Shown here: one piece after another, positions 1 through 8,256 of the stretch | Position numbering within the stretch: the first letter of the stretch is position 1 | How the letters are laid out: each line of letters begins with the position of its first letter | Source: Gammaproteobacteria bacterium | Lineage (GTDB): Bacteria; Pseudomonadota; Gammaproteobacteria; Steroidobacterales; Steroidobacteraceae | Assembly (NCBI GenBank): GCA_004297335.1 | Contig: SCUD01000185.1 | Location: 1 to 32,778 of the forward strand | Reading direction: 5' to 3' | Length of the DNA: 32,778 nucleotides | Translations under genes and position numbers: made by a program | The notes under the pieces: model-generated | The model's database searches: none | The model's input: only the letters and a program-made list of their open reading frames with translations | What the model was told of the DNA's origin: nothing

Positions 1-457
1 CCATCAGGCGCAGGTCCGCCGGCACGCGATCGCCGGAGCGCAGCCGGACGACGTCGCCCGGCACCAGTTCCTCGGCCGCAATCTCGAACCACTCGCCGCC
101 ACGGCGGACATGCGCATGCAGCGACAGCAGGCGCCGGATACTCTCGAGCGCCTGCTCGGCCTTACCCTCCTGGATGAAGCCGACGCCGGCATTGATCAGC
201 ACGACCGCGGCGATCACGCCAGTGTCGATCCAGTGGGCGAGCAGCGCCGTGATGATCGCCGCGGCGATCAGGACATAGATCAGCAGGTTGTGAAACTGAC
301 GCAGGAAGCGCCGGAGCCCGCCCTCCTTCGGCGGCACCGGCAGGCGGTTCGGGCCGATTTCCCCGAGGCGCCGCGCGGCCTCATCGTGACTCAGGCCGCG
401 GTGGTGGCTGCCGAGCCGCTGCAGGACCTCCGCGACCGGCAGCGCGTGTGGTTTCAC
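1..457 (-). CDS. P-type cation-transporting ATPase, N-terminal part (cut by window edge)
   Basis: A P2-type ATPase would pump cations across the inner membrane at the cost of ATP. About 152 N-terminal residues are visible. They hold the cation-ATPase N domain (…[19 protein letters not shown]), two membrane segments around residues 55-95 ([18 protein letters not shown] and the segment ending [16 protein letters not shown]), and the start of the actuator domain with [23 protein letters not shown]. The phosphorylation site DKTGT lies outside the window, so the transported ion cannot be named. The chosen start is GTG at 457, because the protein aligns from there and the GTG overlaps the stop of the upstream PPK2 gene (GTGA, four shared bases). 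This implies co-transcription and translational coupling. The family call is firm; the substrate is unknown. Confidence 0.88.
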   Translation of the reverse strand, partial: MKPHALPVAEVLQRLGSHHRGLSHDEAARRLGEIGPNRLPVPPKEGGLRRFLRQFHNLLIYVLIAAAIITALLAHWIDTGVIAAVVLINAGVGFIQEGKAEQALESIRRLLSLHAHVRRGGEWFEIAAEELVPGDVVRLRSGDRVPADLRLM

Positions 458-1344
458 GTCCTGCCTTGCTCGCGCAGCAGCTGGCGGCGGATCGCCTGGA
501 GGCGCCGGCGCCGCGCCGCGTTGACCGGCGGATAGCGCAATTTCAGGCTCTCGAGCGTCGCGACGATGATCCGCGAGACGATCAGCCGGGCATTCTTCTT
601 GTCGTCGGCCGGCACGATGTACCAGGGCGCCTCGCGGGTACTGGTGGCCGACAGGCAGGCCGCGTAGGCCTCCATGTACTGGTCCCAGGCGCGCCGCTGC
701 TCGAGATCCGCCTCGCTGAACTTCCAGTTCTTGTCCGGATTGTCGATGCGCGCGAGGAAGCGCTGGCACTGTTCTTCACGGGACAGGTGCAGGAAGAACT
801 TGATGATGCGCGTACCGTTGCGATGCAGGTGCTGCTCCGACTCCACGATCGAGCGGTAGCGCCCGCGCCAGAAGCTGTCGCCGCCGGGCGTGGGGTCCGG
901 CAGGCTCTGGGCCCGGAGGATCGCGGGATTCACCCGCACGATCAATACTTCCTCGTAATAGGAGCGGTTGAAAATGCCGATGCGCCCGCGCTCCGGCAGC
1001 GCCCGGTGCGTGCGCCAGAGGAAATCATGATCGAGTTCCTCGGCGCTCGGATGCTTGAAACTGAAGACCTGGCAGCCCTGCGGATTGATGCCTGACATCA
1101 CATGGCGGATCGCCCCGTCCTTGCCCGCGGCGTCCATGGCCTGGAAGATCAGCAGCAGCGAATAGCGGTCGTGCGCGTAGAGCAGCTGCTGCAGTTCGCT
1201 GAGGCGCCCGGTGCCCGCGGCGAGCGCCTCCTCATAGTCGTCCTTCGACGCATAGAGTGGCTCGATCCGCGTTGGCCGGCGGTCGAGACGGACCCTGGTT
1301 CCGGGCCGGACCTGGAACCCGCGGACCTCGAAGCTTCGTTTCAT
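454..1344 (-). CDS. Polyphosphate kinase 2 family protein (polyP:nucleotide phosphotransferase)
   Basis: PPK2 enzymes move phosphate between inorganic polyphosphate and nucleoside mono- or diphosphates in the cytoplasm. The 296-residue product has the normal single-domain length. It carries the Walker A segment [11 protein letters not shown] (67-77), the following conserved [15 protein letters not shown] (83-97), and the Walker B-like [19 protein letters not shown] (120-138), where the aspartate seen in some relatives is Asn126. The pattern [11 protein letters not shown] with IFNRSYYE resembles class III enzymes, which can phosphorylate AMP and ADP, but the class is inferred. The start ATG has a good ribosome site, GGGAGG, about seven bases upstream. 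The stop overlaps the GTG of the P-type ATPase, so nucleotide regeneration from polyP and ATP-driven transport are encoded together. Upstream lies a palindromic repeat region rather than a clear promoter. Confidence 0.93.
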   Translation of the reverse strand: MKRSFEVRGFQVRPGTRVRLDRRPTRIEPLYASKDDYEEALAAGTGRLSELQQLLYAHDRYSLLLIFQAMDAAGKDGAIRHVMSGINPQGCQVFSFKHPSAEELDHDFLWRTHRALPERGRIGIFNRSYYEEVLIVRVNPAILRAQSLPDPTPGGDSFWRGRYRSIVESEQHLHRNGTRIIKFFLHLSREEQCQRFLARIDNPDKNWKFSEADLEQRRAWDQYMEAYAACLSATSTREAPWYIVPADDKKNARLIVSRIIVATLESLKLRYPPVNAARRRRLQAIRRQLLREQGRT

Positions 1345-1362
1345 GTGCAGCCTCCCGAAAAC

Positions 1363-1426
1363 GGGACGCTACCCTTTTCGCTGTGAAAAGGACAAGGGGA
1401 CGCTGCCCTTGCCAGGCAGCGTCCCC
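1363..1426. repeat. Palindromic GGGACGCT repeat pair; possible terminator of the TonB receptor gene
   Basis: The motif GGGACGCTRCCC occurs twice in direct orientation (from 1363 and from 1397) and once inverted (1415-1426). GGGGACGCTGCC at 1396-1407 and GGCAGCGTCCCC at 1415-1426 form a perfect 12-bp stem with a 7-nt loop. A second stem pairs CCTTTTC (1373-1379) with GAAAAGG (1385-1391). Read on the minus strand, the large hairpin starts 25 nt after the stop of the TonB receptor gene and is followed by TTGTCCTTTT, so it could act as a terminator. The nested GGGACGCT units also look like dispersed REP-type palindromes. Only one locus is visible, so repeat status in the genome is inferred. Confidence 0.6.
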
Positions 1427-1450
1427 TCGGGACGAGGCCGGCGGCCCCGG

Positions 1451-3850
1451 TTAGCGGCCGAAGCTCCGGCGGTAGCTGAGGCCGAAGGTGCGCGGCTGGT
1501 TGGTCAGGAAGCCGACGCGTGCGACGCGCCCGCGCTCCTGGTCGAGGCCGAGCCGGGCCGACTCGTCGGTCAGGTTGTTGACGAACAGCGCCGCCTCCCA
1601 GACGTCGGTACCCACTCCGACGCGGACATTGGCGATGTCATACGACGGCAGCAGCGGATCGAAAGTGAAGCTGGTGATCGTCGGGCTGCCGTAGCCGCGA
1701 ATCCCGAAGGTCCCGAAACCAGATGCCTGGTCCGCCACCTGCGTATAGCGATCACCGGTGTGCTGGTAGCTGGCGGTCACGTAGGCCTCGAGCGCGGCGC
1801 TGACCGGCCACCGGTAGGTCGCGTTGGCGGCCACCTGGACCTTCGGCACCGACGGCATCCGGTTGCCATCCTCGATCGCGGCGACGATCGACGTGACGCC
1901 GGCCGAACTGGTCGAGGTGATCGTCGAGTCGAGCTTGGAACTGACCAGCGTCGCCGACACGCCGAAGTCGAAGCGCTCGGTCGGCTGCGCGGCGAGCTCG
2001 AACTCGACGCCGGTCGCGTGTGCGCTCGGCACGTTGAACACGATCCGCGATGAGCAGGATCCGGCCACCACCGGTACCTGCAGATCGTCGATGTCGGCGT
2101 GGTAGACCGAGATGTTCAGCTGCGCCCGGCCATCGGCGAAGCCGATCTTGGCGCCGAGCTCGTAGTTGGTCAGCTTCTCGTCTTCGAAGGAGTCGCGACC
2201 GCCGAAGGTCTCCTCGTCCTCGTCGGTGCACAGCGTCAGGTTGAGCGGATCGTTGATGCCGCCGAGCCGGAAACCACGTGAGACCTGGGCATTGACCTGC
2301 ATGTTGTCGTTGACGTCATACGACAACAGTACTCGCGGCAGGAAGCCGTCCGACTTGGCCGAGCCGGGGCCGATGCTCGGGTCGGAGAACAGGCCGCCGA
2401 ACACCAGGTTGCGCTCTTCCTTGAAGTCGTAGTAACGGCCGCCGACCGTGGCGCTGGCCCGCTCACTGAGCTCGAAATTGAACTCGGCGAACAGCGCGAA
2501 CTGGCGGAAGTCGTAGGGGATGTCCGAATAGAACGGCATGTCGTCGACCGGCGTGCCGAGATCGGTGCTGCGCAGGCCGCAATCGCTGCCAGGCGGATCA
2601 CACAGCAGCAGCTGTACTAGGTCATCGTAGCCGGGCGTCGGCAGCTGCTGACCGTAATGACGTTCGATGTCGCTGTAGAACGCGCCGGCGACCCACTGCC
2701 AGCGCCCGGTATAGTCGGAGGCCAGCCGCAGCTCCTGCGTGAACATCTCGACCGTGGTCTGGTCGTAGAGCGGCGAGCTGAGCCGGACCTGGGCGCCGCT
2801 GCCGCCAAGGTCAAAGGTCACGCTGCCGGTCAGCTGCGTGGCGTCGCGCAGCACCAGGATGTCGCGATCGGTGTACGAGCTGATCGAGGTGAGCGTGTGG
2901 TTGCCGAAACCCGCCTCGATCGTCAGGTCGGCGAGCAGGAACTGGTCCTCGAACTTCTCGGTGAGCTGGGTGTACTGCTGGCGGTCGCTGAGCGTCACCG
3001 CCGGCTCGGTCGTCGTATACGGATTCGCCAGGATGTTCCACACATCGGTACGGTTGTAGCCATCCATGTCGATGTCCTGGTAGATCACCCGTGGCGTGAT
3101 CACGAGGTTGTCGGAGGGCTCGAGGCGCAGCGCCGCGCGGAAACCATAACGGGTGCCGCTGTTGACGTCCGAGCGGATCGAGCCGCCCGGCTGCACCGCG
3201 TCGATGAAGCCCGGCAGGTCGGAGTAATAGCCGACCAGGCGCAGCGCGGCCGTGTCGGTCAGGCCGACATTGACCATGCCACGCAGGTTGCCACCGGTGC
3301 CGCCACCATCGATCGAGCTTCCGGTCAGCTCGACATCGCCGTAGGTGCCGGCGGCATCCGGCTCGTTGCTGATGTAGCGGATCGTGCCGGACAATGAGCC
3401 GGAACCGAACAGCGTGCCCTGCGGGCCCCGCAGTACCTCGACCCGGTTCAGGTCGTAGAGCTCGAGATCCGGCGTGAACAGCGACAGCGAGATCACCGAC
3501 TCGTCGAAGTACACGCCGACCTGCTCCTTGACTCCGGGCAGGTCGCGGTCGGTCTTGCCGGAAGACACGCCGCGCAGTGCGACCTGGCTCTGTCCCGGAC
3601 CAAGGTTCTGGACCGTGAAGCCGGCGACGTTCCTGGACACGTCCTCGATGTTGCTCGCGCCGGCATTGCGCAGCGCCTCCTCACTCCTCGCGCTGATCGC
3701 GAAGGGCACGTCCAGCAGCGACTCGGCTCGTTTGCGCGCGGTCACCGTGATCTCGCCGAGGACGGCCTGGGCTCCCGCCTGGCTGGCGATGGCCAGTGCC
3801 ACCGCAGCGGCGACCATCGATGCCGGCCGCGACCGAAGGATTCGGTTCAT
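1451..3850 (-). CDS. TonB-dependent outer-membrane receptor
   Basis: This is an outer-membrane beta-barrel importer powered by TonB-ExbBD. The product has 799 residues. A signal peptide (about 1-29, ending SQAGAQA) is followed by a TonB-box-like EITVTARKR (33-41). The plug (about 45-165) has the conserved IEDVSRNVAGFTVQ, VALRGVSSG and LNRVEVLRGPQGTLFGSGSLSGTI-type stretch, and the barrel ends with PRTFGLSYRRSFGR. The start is ATG at 3850, not the in-frame codon 63 bases upstream, because AAGGAG lies 9 bases before it and the signal peptide starts there. The gene appears monocistronic. No siderophore, sugar or cobalamin gene is next to it, so the ligand is unknown; the ITVTARKRAESLLDVPFAIS type is common among receptors of unknown substrate in environmental gammaproteobacteria and sphingomonads. 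Confidence 0.93.
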   Translation of the reverse strand: MNRILRSRPASMVAAAVALAIASQAGAQAVLGEITVTARKRAESLLDVPFAISARSEEALRNAGASNIEDVSRNVAGFTVQNLGPGQSQVALRGVSSGKTDRDLPGVKEQVGVYFDESVISLSLFTPDLELYDLNRVEVLRGPQGTLFGSGSLSGTIRYISNEPDAAGTYGDVELTGSSIDGGGTGGNLRGMVNVGLTDTAALRLVGYYSDLPGFIDAVQPGGSIRSDVNSGTRYGFRAALRLEPSDNLVITPRVIYQDIDMDGYNRTDVWNILANPYTTTEPAVTLSDRQQYTQLTEKFEDQFLLADLTIEAGFGNHTLTSISSYTDRDILVLRDATQLTGSVTFDLGGSGAQVRLSSPLYDQTTVEMFTQELRLASDYTGRWQWVAGAFYSDIERHYGQQLPTPGYDDLVQLLLCDPPGSDCGLRSTDLGTPVDDMPFYSDIPYDFRQFALFAEFNFELSERASATVGGRYYDFKEERNLVFGGLFSDPSIGPGSAKSDGFLPRVLLSYDVNDNMQVNAQVSRGFRLGGINDPLNLTLCTDEDEETFGGRDSFEDEKLTNYELGAKIGFADGRAQLNISVYHADIDDLQVPVVAGSCSSRIVFNVPSAHATGVEFELAAQPTERFDFGVSATLVSSKLDSTITSTSSAGVTSIVAAIEDGNRMPSVPKVQVAANATYRWPVSAALEAYVTASYQHTGDRYTQVADQASGFGTFGIRGYGSPTITSFTFDPLLPSYDIANVRVGVGTDVWEAALFVNNLTDESARLGLDQERGRVARVGFLTNQPRTFGLSYRRSFGR

Positions 3851-3924
3851 GATCTCTACTCCTTGAGTGGTTCGGCACGCTCGGTGCCTGGACGGGGCAT
3901 AGTGTGGGCGCAACGCGATTCATT

Positions 3925-3958
3925 CGCAACTCTAGCTATTGTTGTCAAGAAACAACAA
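3925..3958 (-). promoter_or_regulatory. Possible promoter with a dyad over its -35 box, upstream of the TonB receptor gene
   Basis: On the minus strand a perfect -35 hexamer TTGACA lies at 3948-3943. It is embedded in a 7-bp inverted repeat, TTGTTGT/ACAACAA (3939-3945 with 3952-3958, 6-nt spacer). No good -10 box stands at 16-18 bases; the best AT-rich stretch is around 3925. The dyad could be a repressor site or merely the weak end of the tRNA transcript. It has no T-run, so a terminator role is unlikely. Confidence 0.3.
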
Positions 3959-3977
3959 CGCTGCCCCGATCGGAGCT

Positions 3978-4302
<325 letters not shown>

Positions 4303-4306
4303 GGGC

Positions 4307-4312
4307 AGTGTA
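4307..4312 (-). promoter_or_regulatory. Possible -10 box of the tRNA-Ile gene
   Basis: TACACT on the minus strand at 4312-4307 ends seven bases before the mature tRNA 5' end, so transcription would begin within or just before the tRNA. No convincing -35 hexamer stands 16-18 bases upstream. Treat it as a weak call. Confidence 0.25.
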
Positions 4313-4430
4313 ACAAACGGCCGCGGTCTGCCGCGGGGGCATCCGGAAATGCCACAATGGCAGCCTGGCTGGCCAGCACGGAAGATGCCGGCCGGATTCC
4401 GTATCTACTTATTGATGGAGTGCTGAAGAA

Positions 4431-4775
4431 ATGGAAGACACCCGAATTTCCCGCCGGCGCCTGCTGCAGGGGGCCATGACCGGCCTCGTCGCCGTGCCGG
4501 CCGCTGCGCTGATTGCCCGCGAAGCGGCCGCTGCCCCGGCCCTGATCGACGAGAGCGATCCGGCCGCCAAGGCACTCGCCTACCTGCACGATGCGAAGAA
4601 GGTCGATGCCGCGGCGAATGCCACTTACAAGAACGGGCAGGTCTGCGACAACTGCATCCAGTACACGGGCACGGCCGGCGCGGGCCAGGGTTCCTGCAAC
4701 ATGTTCCCGGGCAAGCTGGTCAAGGCCAAGGGCTGGTGCAAAGTGTGGGTGCTGAAGCCCGGCGCCAAGCTCTGA
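4431..4775 (+). CDS. High-potential iron-sulfur protein (HiPIP), Tat-exported
   Basis: HiPIPs are small periplasmic [4Fe-4S] electron carriers between the cytochrome bc1 complex and terminal acceptors. The 114-residue precursor begins with a twin-arginine signal, SRRRLLQG (7-14), a hydrophobic stretch to about residue 29 and a likely cleavage after REAAAA. The mature domain has four cysteines, Cys72, Cys75, Cys89 and Cys103, in the HiPIP order CxxC, C, C with 13 residues between the last two, and the typical GSCNMFPGKLV and GWCKVW. Folding with the cofactor before export fits the Tat signal. A GAAGAA stretch lies just before the ATG and GGAG a little further upstream. The gene runs divergently from the tRNA and is followed after 15 bases by a pseudouridine synthase gene with no clear functional link. 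Confidence 0.93.
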   Translation: MEDTRISRRRLLQGAMTGLVAVPAAALIAREAAAAPALIDESDPAAKALAYLHDAKKVDAAANATYKNGQVCDNCIQYTGTAGAGQGSCNMFPGKLVKAKGWCKVWVLKPGAKL

Positions 4776-4790
4776 TCCGCCAGCGCAAGA

Positions 4791-5645
4791 TTGAGTGATC
4801 CGCGCTTCGGGCGAACCACTCCGGTACCGGCCACCGCGGCTGCGGACGGCGAGCGCCTGCAGAAGGTGCTGGCCGCGGCGGGTCTTGGTTCGCGGCGCGA
4901 CTGCGAGCAGGCGATCCGCGCCGGCCGCATCCGGGTCAACGGGCGGCGGGTCGCCGCCCTGCCCTGCCTGGTACGTCCCGGCCAGGACCTGATCGAGCTG
5001 GATGGCAGCGTCGTCGGTACCGGAGCCGGCGATTCCCGCGCGCGGGTCGAGTATCTGTACCTGATCCTGAACAAGCCGCGCGGGGTGATCACGACGGCCC
5101 GCGATCCGCAAGGACGTCCGAACGTGGTGGCAATGGTGCAGCCTGCAATACCGTCCGGCAGCCGCGTGTATCCGGTCGGCCGACTCGATGCCGACTCGAG
5201 CGGGCTCGTGCTGCTCACCAACGACGGCGAGCTGACCTGGCGACTCACGCACCCGAGCCAGGAAATCCGCAAGGAATATCTCGTGACGCTGCAGGGTCGG
5301 CTGACACCGGAGGCCATTGACCTCGTGCGCAAGGGACTTTACCTGGCCGAACCGGGCGCCGGAGGCAAGACCAGGCGCGCGCATGTCGAAGAGCTGCGCG
5401 TACTGAGGCAGCGGAAGGACCGCAGCCAGGGCGACCAGTCGCTGGTCTCGGTCACGCTCGCCGAAGGCCAGAACCGCGAGATCCGCCGCCTGTTCGCCCG
5501 CGTCGGCCTGAAGGTTCGCCGCCTGCAGCGCCAGGCCATCGGCCCCGTTCGGCTCGGCCAGCTGCCGGAGGGGCGGTTCCGGCGCCTGACCGGGGCTGAA
5601 ATCGCCGCACTGCGCCGCGCTACCGGACTCGACCAGGGCCGCTGA
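4791..5645 (+). CDS. 16S/23S rRNA pseudouridine synthase, RsuA/RluB/RluE/RluF family
   Basis: The enzyme isomerises a single uridine in ribosomal RNA. The 284-residue product has an N-terminal S4 RNA-binding domain (about 21-72: ERLQKVLAAAGLGSRRDCEQAI…GRIRVNG) and a catalytic domain with YLILNKPRGVITT (90-102) and the signature VGRLDADSSGLVLLTNDG (129-146). Asp133 is the expected nucleophile, and the C-terminal GQNREIRRLF motif is present. The overall form is nearest RluB, but the exact target is not decided by sequence inspection. The annotated start is TTG at 4791, the only in-frame start that leaves a full S4 domain; its ribosome site is poor. It follows the HiPIP gene by 15 bases and may be read from the same message. 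Confidence 0.88.
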   Translation: MSDPRFGRTTPVPATAAADGERLQKVLAAAGLGSRRDCEQAIRAGRIRVNGRRVAALPCLVRPGQDLIELDGSVVGTGAGDSRARVEYLYLILNKPRGVITTARDPQGRPNVVAMVQPAIPSGSRVYPVGRLDADSSGLVLLTNDGELTWRLTHPSQEIRKEYLVTLQGRLTPEAIDLVRKGLYLAEPGAGGKTRRAHVEELRVLRQRKDRSQGDQSLVSVTLAEGQNREIRRLFARVGLKVRRLQRQAIGPVRLGQLPEGRFRRLTGAEIAALRRATGLDQGR

Positions 5646-5722
5646 CGACCGCTCTAGCACACCGCCCGCCCCGGATCAGTACACTGGCGGCAGGATCGCT
5701 GCGGGACCGGAGCCTCTGCACG

Positions 5723-6889
5723 ATGGCCGACGGAAGCACAAGAACGGCAGCCTGGTTGTGCGGGGTCGTCCTGTTCCTGATCGCCTACGGATCGCTGTAT
5801 CCGTTCCGGTTCACGGACATCGGTGCGGCCGGGATCGGCGACCTGCTCGGGCGTCTCGACTGGGCCCGCACGACGCGCAGCGACATCGCGGCCAACGTGC
5901 TGCTGTACCTGCCGCTCGGCGCAAGCCTCGCCTGGCTGCTGGCTGCGCGCCTCGGCAACCTGCTGGCGATCCTGGTGGCGACGCTGGCCGGCGGACTCCT
6001 CGCCTTCGGGATCGAGCTCGCCCAGCTCTACGAAACCCGGCGCGTGGCCAGCCTTGCCGATCTCTGCTTCAACACCGTCGGCGCCGGGGCTGGCGCGGTG
6101 ACTGCGATGCTGGTCGCCTCGGCGCATCGCCGCCTGCGTTCGGGCACGCTGGCGCGCCTGCTGCGCCAGCCGGTCGCGGTCGCATTGTTGCTGTCCTGGG
6201 CCGGGCATCGGCTCGCGCCGTTCGCACCGGAGTTCGACCTGGCCGGGTTGATTGCCTCATTCCGGTCACTGCTCGATGCATCCTGGTGGATGCCCGGGGA
6301 GATGATCCGGCATGCGCTCGCCTGGCTCGTGATCCTGCTGGTCTGCGAGCGGATTGCGCGCCTGGGTCGGGCGCTCGCGGTCGCGGGCCTGGCCATGGCC
6401 GCCGTCCTCGTCGGCCGGATCCTGTTCGATGGCCTGGAACTGGTACCGGCGGAAATCGTGGGCATGGTGGCGGCGCTGCTGCTCGCGCGGCCGCTGCTGG
6501 CGCTGCCCGCGCCGCAGGCCGCGGCCGCGCTGGCCTCAGCACTGGCGGTGTGGATCGCGATCACGGGCCTCGCGCCCTTCGACTTCCAGCTGACCGGCGA
6601 AGGCTTTGCACTCGTGCCGTTCAGCGAGTCCCTGACCCATTACCGGGCCACGAACCTGGCCGATACGTTCCAGCGCTGCTTCATTGCCGGGGCGCTGGTC
6701 TGGCTGCTGGTGCAGAGCGGCCTGTCAGTGCTGGCCGCGACCCTGCTTGGCGCTGGTGCCATATTTGGTGTCGAGCTGCTGCAGACCTGGTTGCCGGGGC
6801 AAGCGGCCGAGATCACCGATCCGCTGCTCGCGATCGCGGCCGGCGGGCTGATCGCCGTATTCGAGGATTCGCGTGGAGGTCGCCGATGA
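5723..6889 (+). CDS. VanZ-like family integral membrane protein with an internal duplication
   Basis: VanZ-like proteins are polytopic membrane proteins of unclear biochemical role, named after a teicoplanin-resistance protein. The 388-residue product has many hydrophobic segments. The first half carries the VanZ signature: SLYPFRF (24-30), DIAANVLLYLPLGASLAWLL (54-73), and GIELAQLYETRRVASLADLCFN (96-117). The second half repeats it in weaker form: LAPFDFQ, LADTFQRCFIAGALVWLL, and GVELLQTWLPGQAAEITDPL (349-368). In both copies an acidic-glutamine pair (ExxQ) precedes an aspartate. The stop overlaps the start of the TPR gene (ATGA), so the two are translated together. Function is not assigned. 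Confidence 0.82.
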   Translation: MADGSTRTAAWLCGVVLFLIAYGSLYPFRFTDIGAAGIGDLLGRLDWARTTRSDIAANVLLYLPLGASLAWLLAARLGNLLAILVATLAGGLLAFGIELAQLYETRRVASLADLCFNTVGAGAGAVTAMLVASAHRRLRSGTLARLLRQPVAVALLLSWAGHRLAPFAPEFDLAGLIASFRSLLDASWWMPGEMIRHALAWLVILLVCERIARLGRALAVAGLAMAAVLVGRILFDGLELVPAEIVGMVAALLLARPLLALPAPQAAAALASALAVWIAITGLAPFDFQLTGEGFALVPFSESLTHYRATNLADTFQRCFIAGALVWLLVQSGLSVLAATLLGAGAIFGVELLQTWLPGQAAEITDPLLAIAAGGLIAVFEDSRGGRR

Positions 6890-8256
6890 CCCTGCTGCCC
6901 GCATTGCTGCTCGCCGCAGCGGGCCTCGCCGCCGGCGAACCGGCGGCGGACCCGCGCCAGGAGGCCTGGGACCAGTTCCGGTCGCTGTACGCGAGTGGCG
7001 ACTATGCCGGGGCGCTGCCGCTGGCACAGCGTGTCGTCGAGTTGACCGAAGCCTCAGCCGACCGCGACCATGAACTGCCCACGGCCTGGAGCAATCTTGG
7101 CGCCACGCAGCTGAAGCTCGGCGACCATGCTGCGGCACTCGCGAGCTACCGCCAGGCGCTGGAACTGCTGGAAGCCACGCAGGGCATTGCCTCGCGCCGG
7201 CTGATCGGCCCGCTCGCGGGGCTTGGGTCCGTGCATGCCGCGATGCAGCAGCACGCCCTGGCGGCTGAATTCCTGTCGCGCGCGCTGGCGGTCAGCCGGC
7301 GCGCCGATGGCCTGTTCAACCTGGCGCAGATGCCGCTGATCGACCTGCTGGTCGACAGCCAGCTGGCACTCGGCAACCTGCAGCTGGCCGAGCGGGAACG
7401 CATCTACGCGCTGCGGGTCAGCGAACAGAACCACGGCTTCGACGATCCGCGCACGCTGCCGTCGGTGGCCCGGCTGGCGCACTTCTATGAATCGCTGGCG
7501 CAGTTCGCGGCGGCGCGCGGCCTGTACCTGCGCATGCGCGATATCAGCATGAAGGAAGGCGGCCTGCAGAATCCAACCACGATCCGCGCCCTGCTCGCCA
7601 TCGGGCGTTCGCACCGGCTGCAGTACACGCTGGACCCCGATTCGCTGATCGAGGCGGCCGCGGCCGAGCGGGATTCGTTCTTCGGCCGGCCGGCTCCTGC
7701 CCCGATGGCAACCAACCCCTCGGCACTGCGTCCGGACCGGGGCGGTGAGCAGGCGCTCGTGCAGGCCCTCGCCGCACTGCGCGGCGCCACCGATCCGCCG
7801 CGCGATCTGCTGGCCGAGGTCCTGATCGAAATGGGCGACTGGATGACGACGCTGCGGCGCACGGATGCCGCGCTGCCGTTTTACGCGGAGGCGGTCACGC
7901 TGGCCGCGGCCGAGCCCGGCGGTCCGGCAACCAGTCCGCTCGCCGCACCGCGACAGGTCTTCTTCCGGCCGCCACCAGCCTCACTGCGCAGCCGCATCCG
8001 GACTCCCGGCACCATTCTCGCGCACCGCGCCGAGTTCAGCCTGACGGTCGGCGAGGATGGCACGCCGCGCGACATCACCATCCTCAGCAGTGAAATGGGC
8101 GAAGGCCAGCGGGCCCAGATGCAGCGCGCGCTGGACCGCGCACTGTACAGCCCGCGCTTCGAGGACGGTGCCCCGCGCGCGACCGAAGGCGTGCGCTTCA
8201 GTGCCGTGTGGTACGAGCCCGAGGAAACGCCGCAGGAATCAGCCGGGCGGCAGTGA
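6886..8256 (+). CDS. Exported TPR protein with a TonB-C-like terminal domain
   Basis: The 456-residue product starts at ATG 6886, inside the preceding stop (ATGA overlap). It begins with a signal peptide (MTLLPALLLAAAGLAAGEPAA), so a periplasmic or membrane-anchored location is expected. Residues about 25-260 form several tetratricopeptide repeats, for example AWSNLGATQLKLGDHAAALASYRQAL, suggesting protein-protein binding. After a loop of low similarity, residues about 380-445 (AEFSLTVGEDGTPRDITIL…RALYSPRF…GVRFSAVWY) look like the C-terminal domain of TonB-family proteins, with no transmembrane anchor of the usual TonB kind. The reading frame stays open far upstream, but that part overlaps VanZ in another frame and is not coding. 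The 3' end overlaps the opposite lipoprotein gene by 18 bases. Confidence 0.82.
   Translation: MTLLPALLLAAAGLAAGEPAADPRQEAWDQFRSLYASGDYAGALPLAQRVVELTEASADRDHELPTAWSNLGATQLKLGDHAAALASYRQALELLEATQGIASRRLIGPLAGLGSVHAAMQQHALAAEFLSRALAVSRRADGLFNLAQMPLIDLLVDSQLALGNLQLAERERIYALRVSEQNHGFDDPRTLPSVARLAHFYESLAQFAAARGLYLRMRDISMKEGGLQNPTTIRALLAIGRSHRLQYTLDPDSLIEAAAAERDSFFGRPAPAPMATNPSALRPDRGGEQALVQALAALRGATDPPRDLLAEVLIEMGDWMTTLRRTDAALPFYAEAVTLAAAEPGGPATSPLAAPRQVFFRPPPASLRSRIRTPGTILAHRAEFSLTVGEDGTPRDITILSSEMGEGQRAQMQRALDRALYSPRFEDGAPRATEGVRFSAVWYEPEETPQESAGRQ

Noticed and set aside
5758-6885. Long upstream extension of the TPR protein frame.
   Set aside because: It overlaps the VanZ-like gene in another frame; the signal peptide and ATGA overlap fix the real start at 6886.
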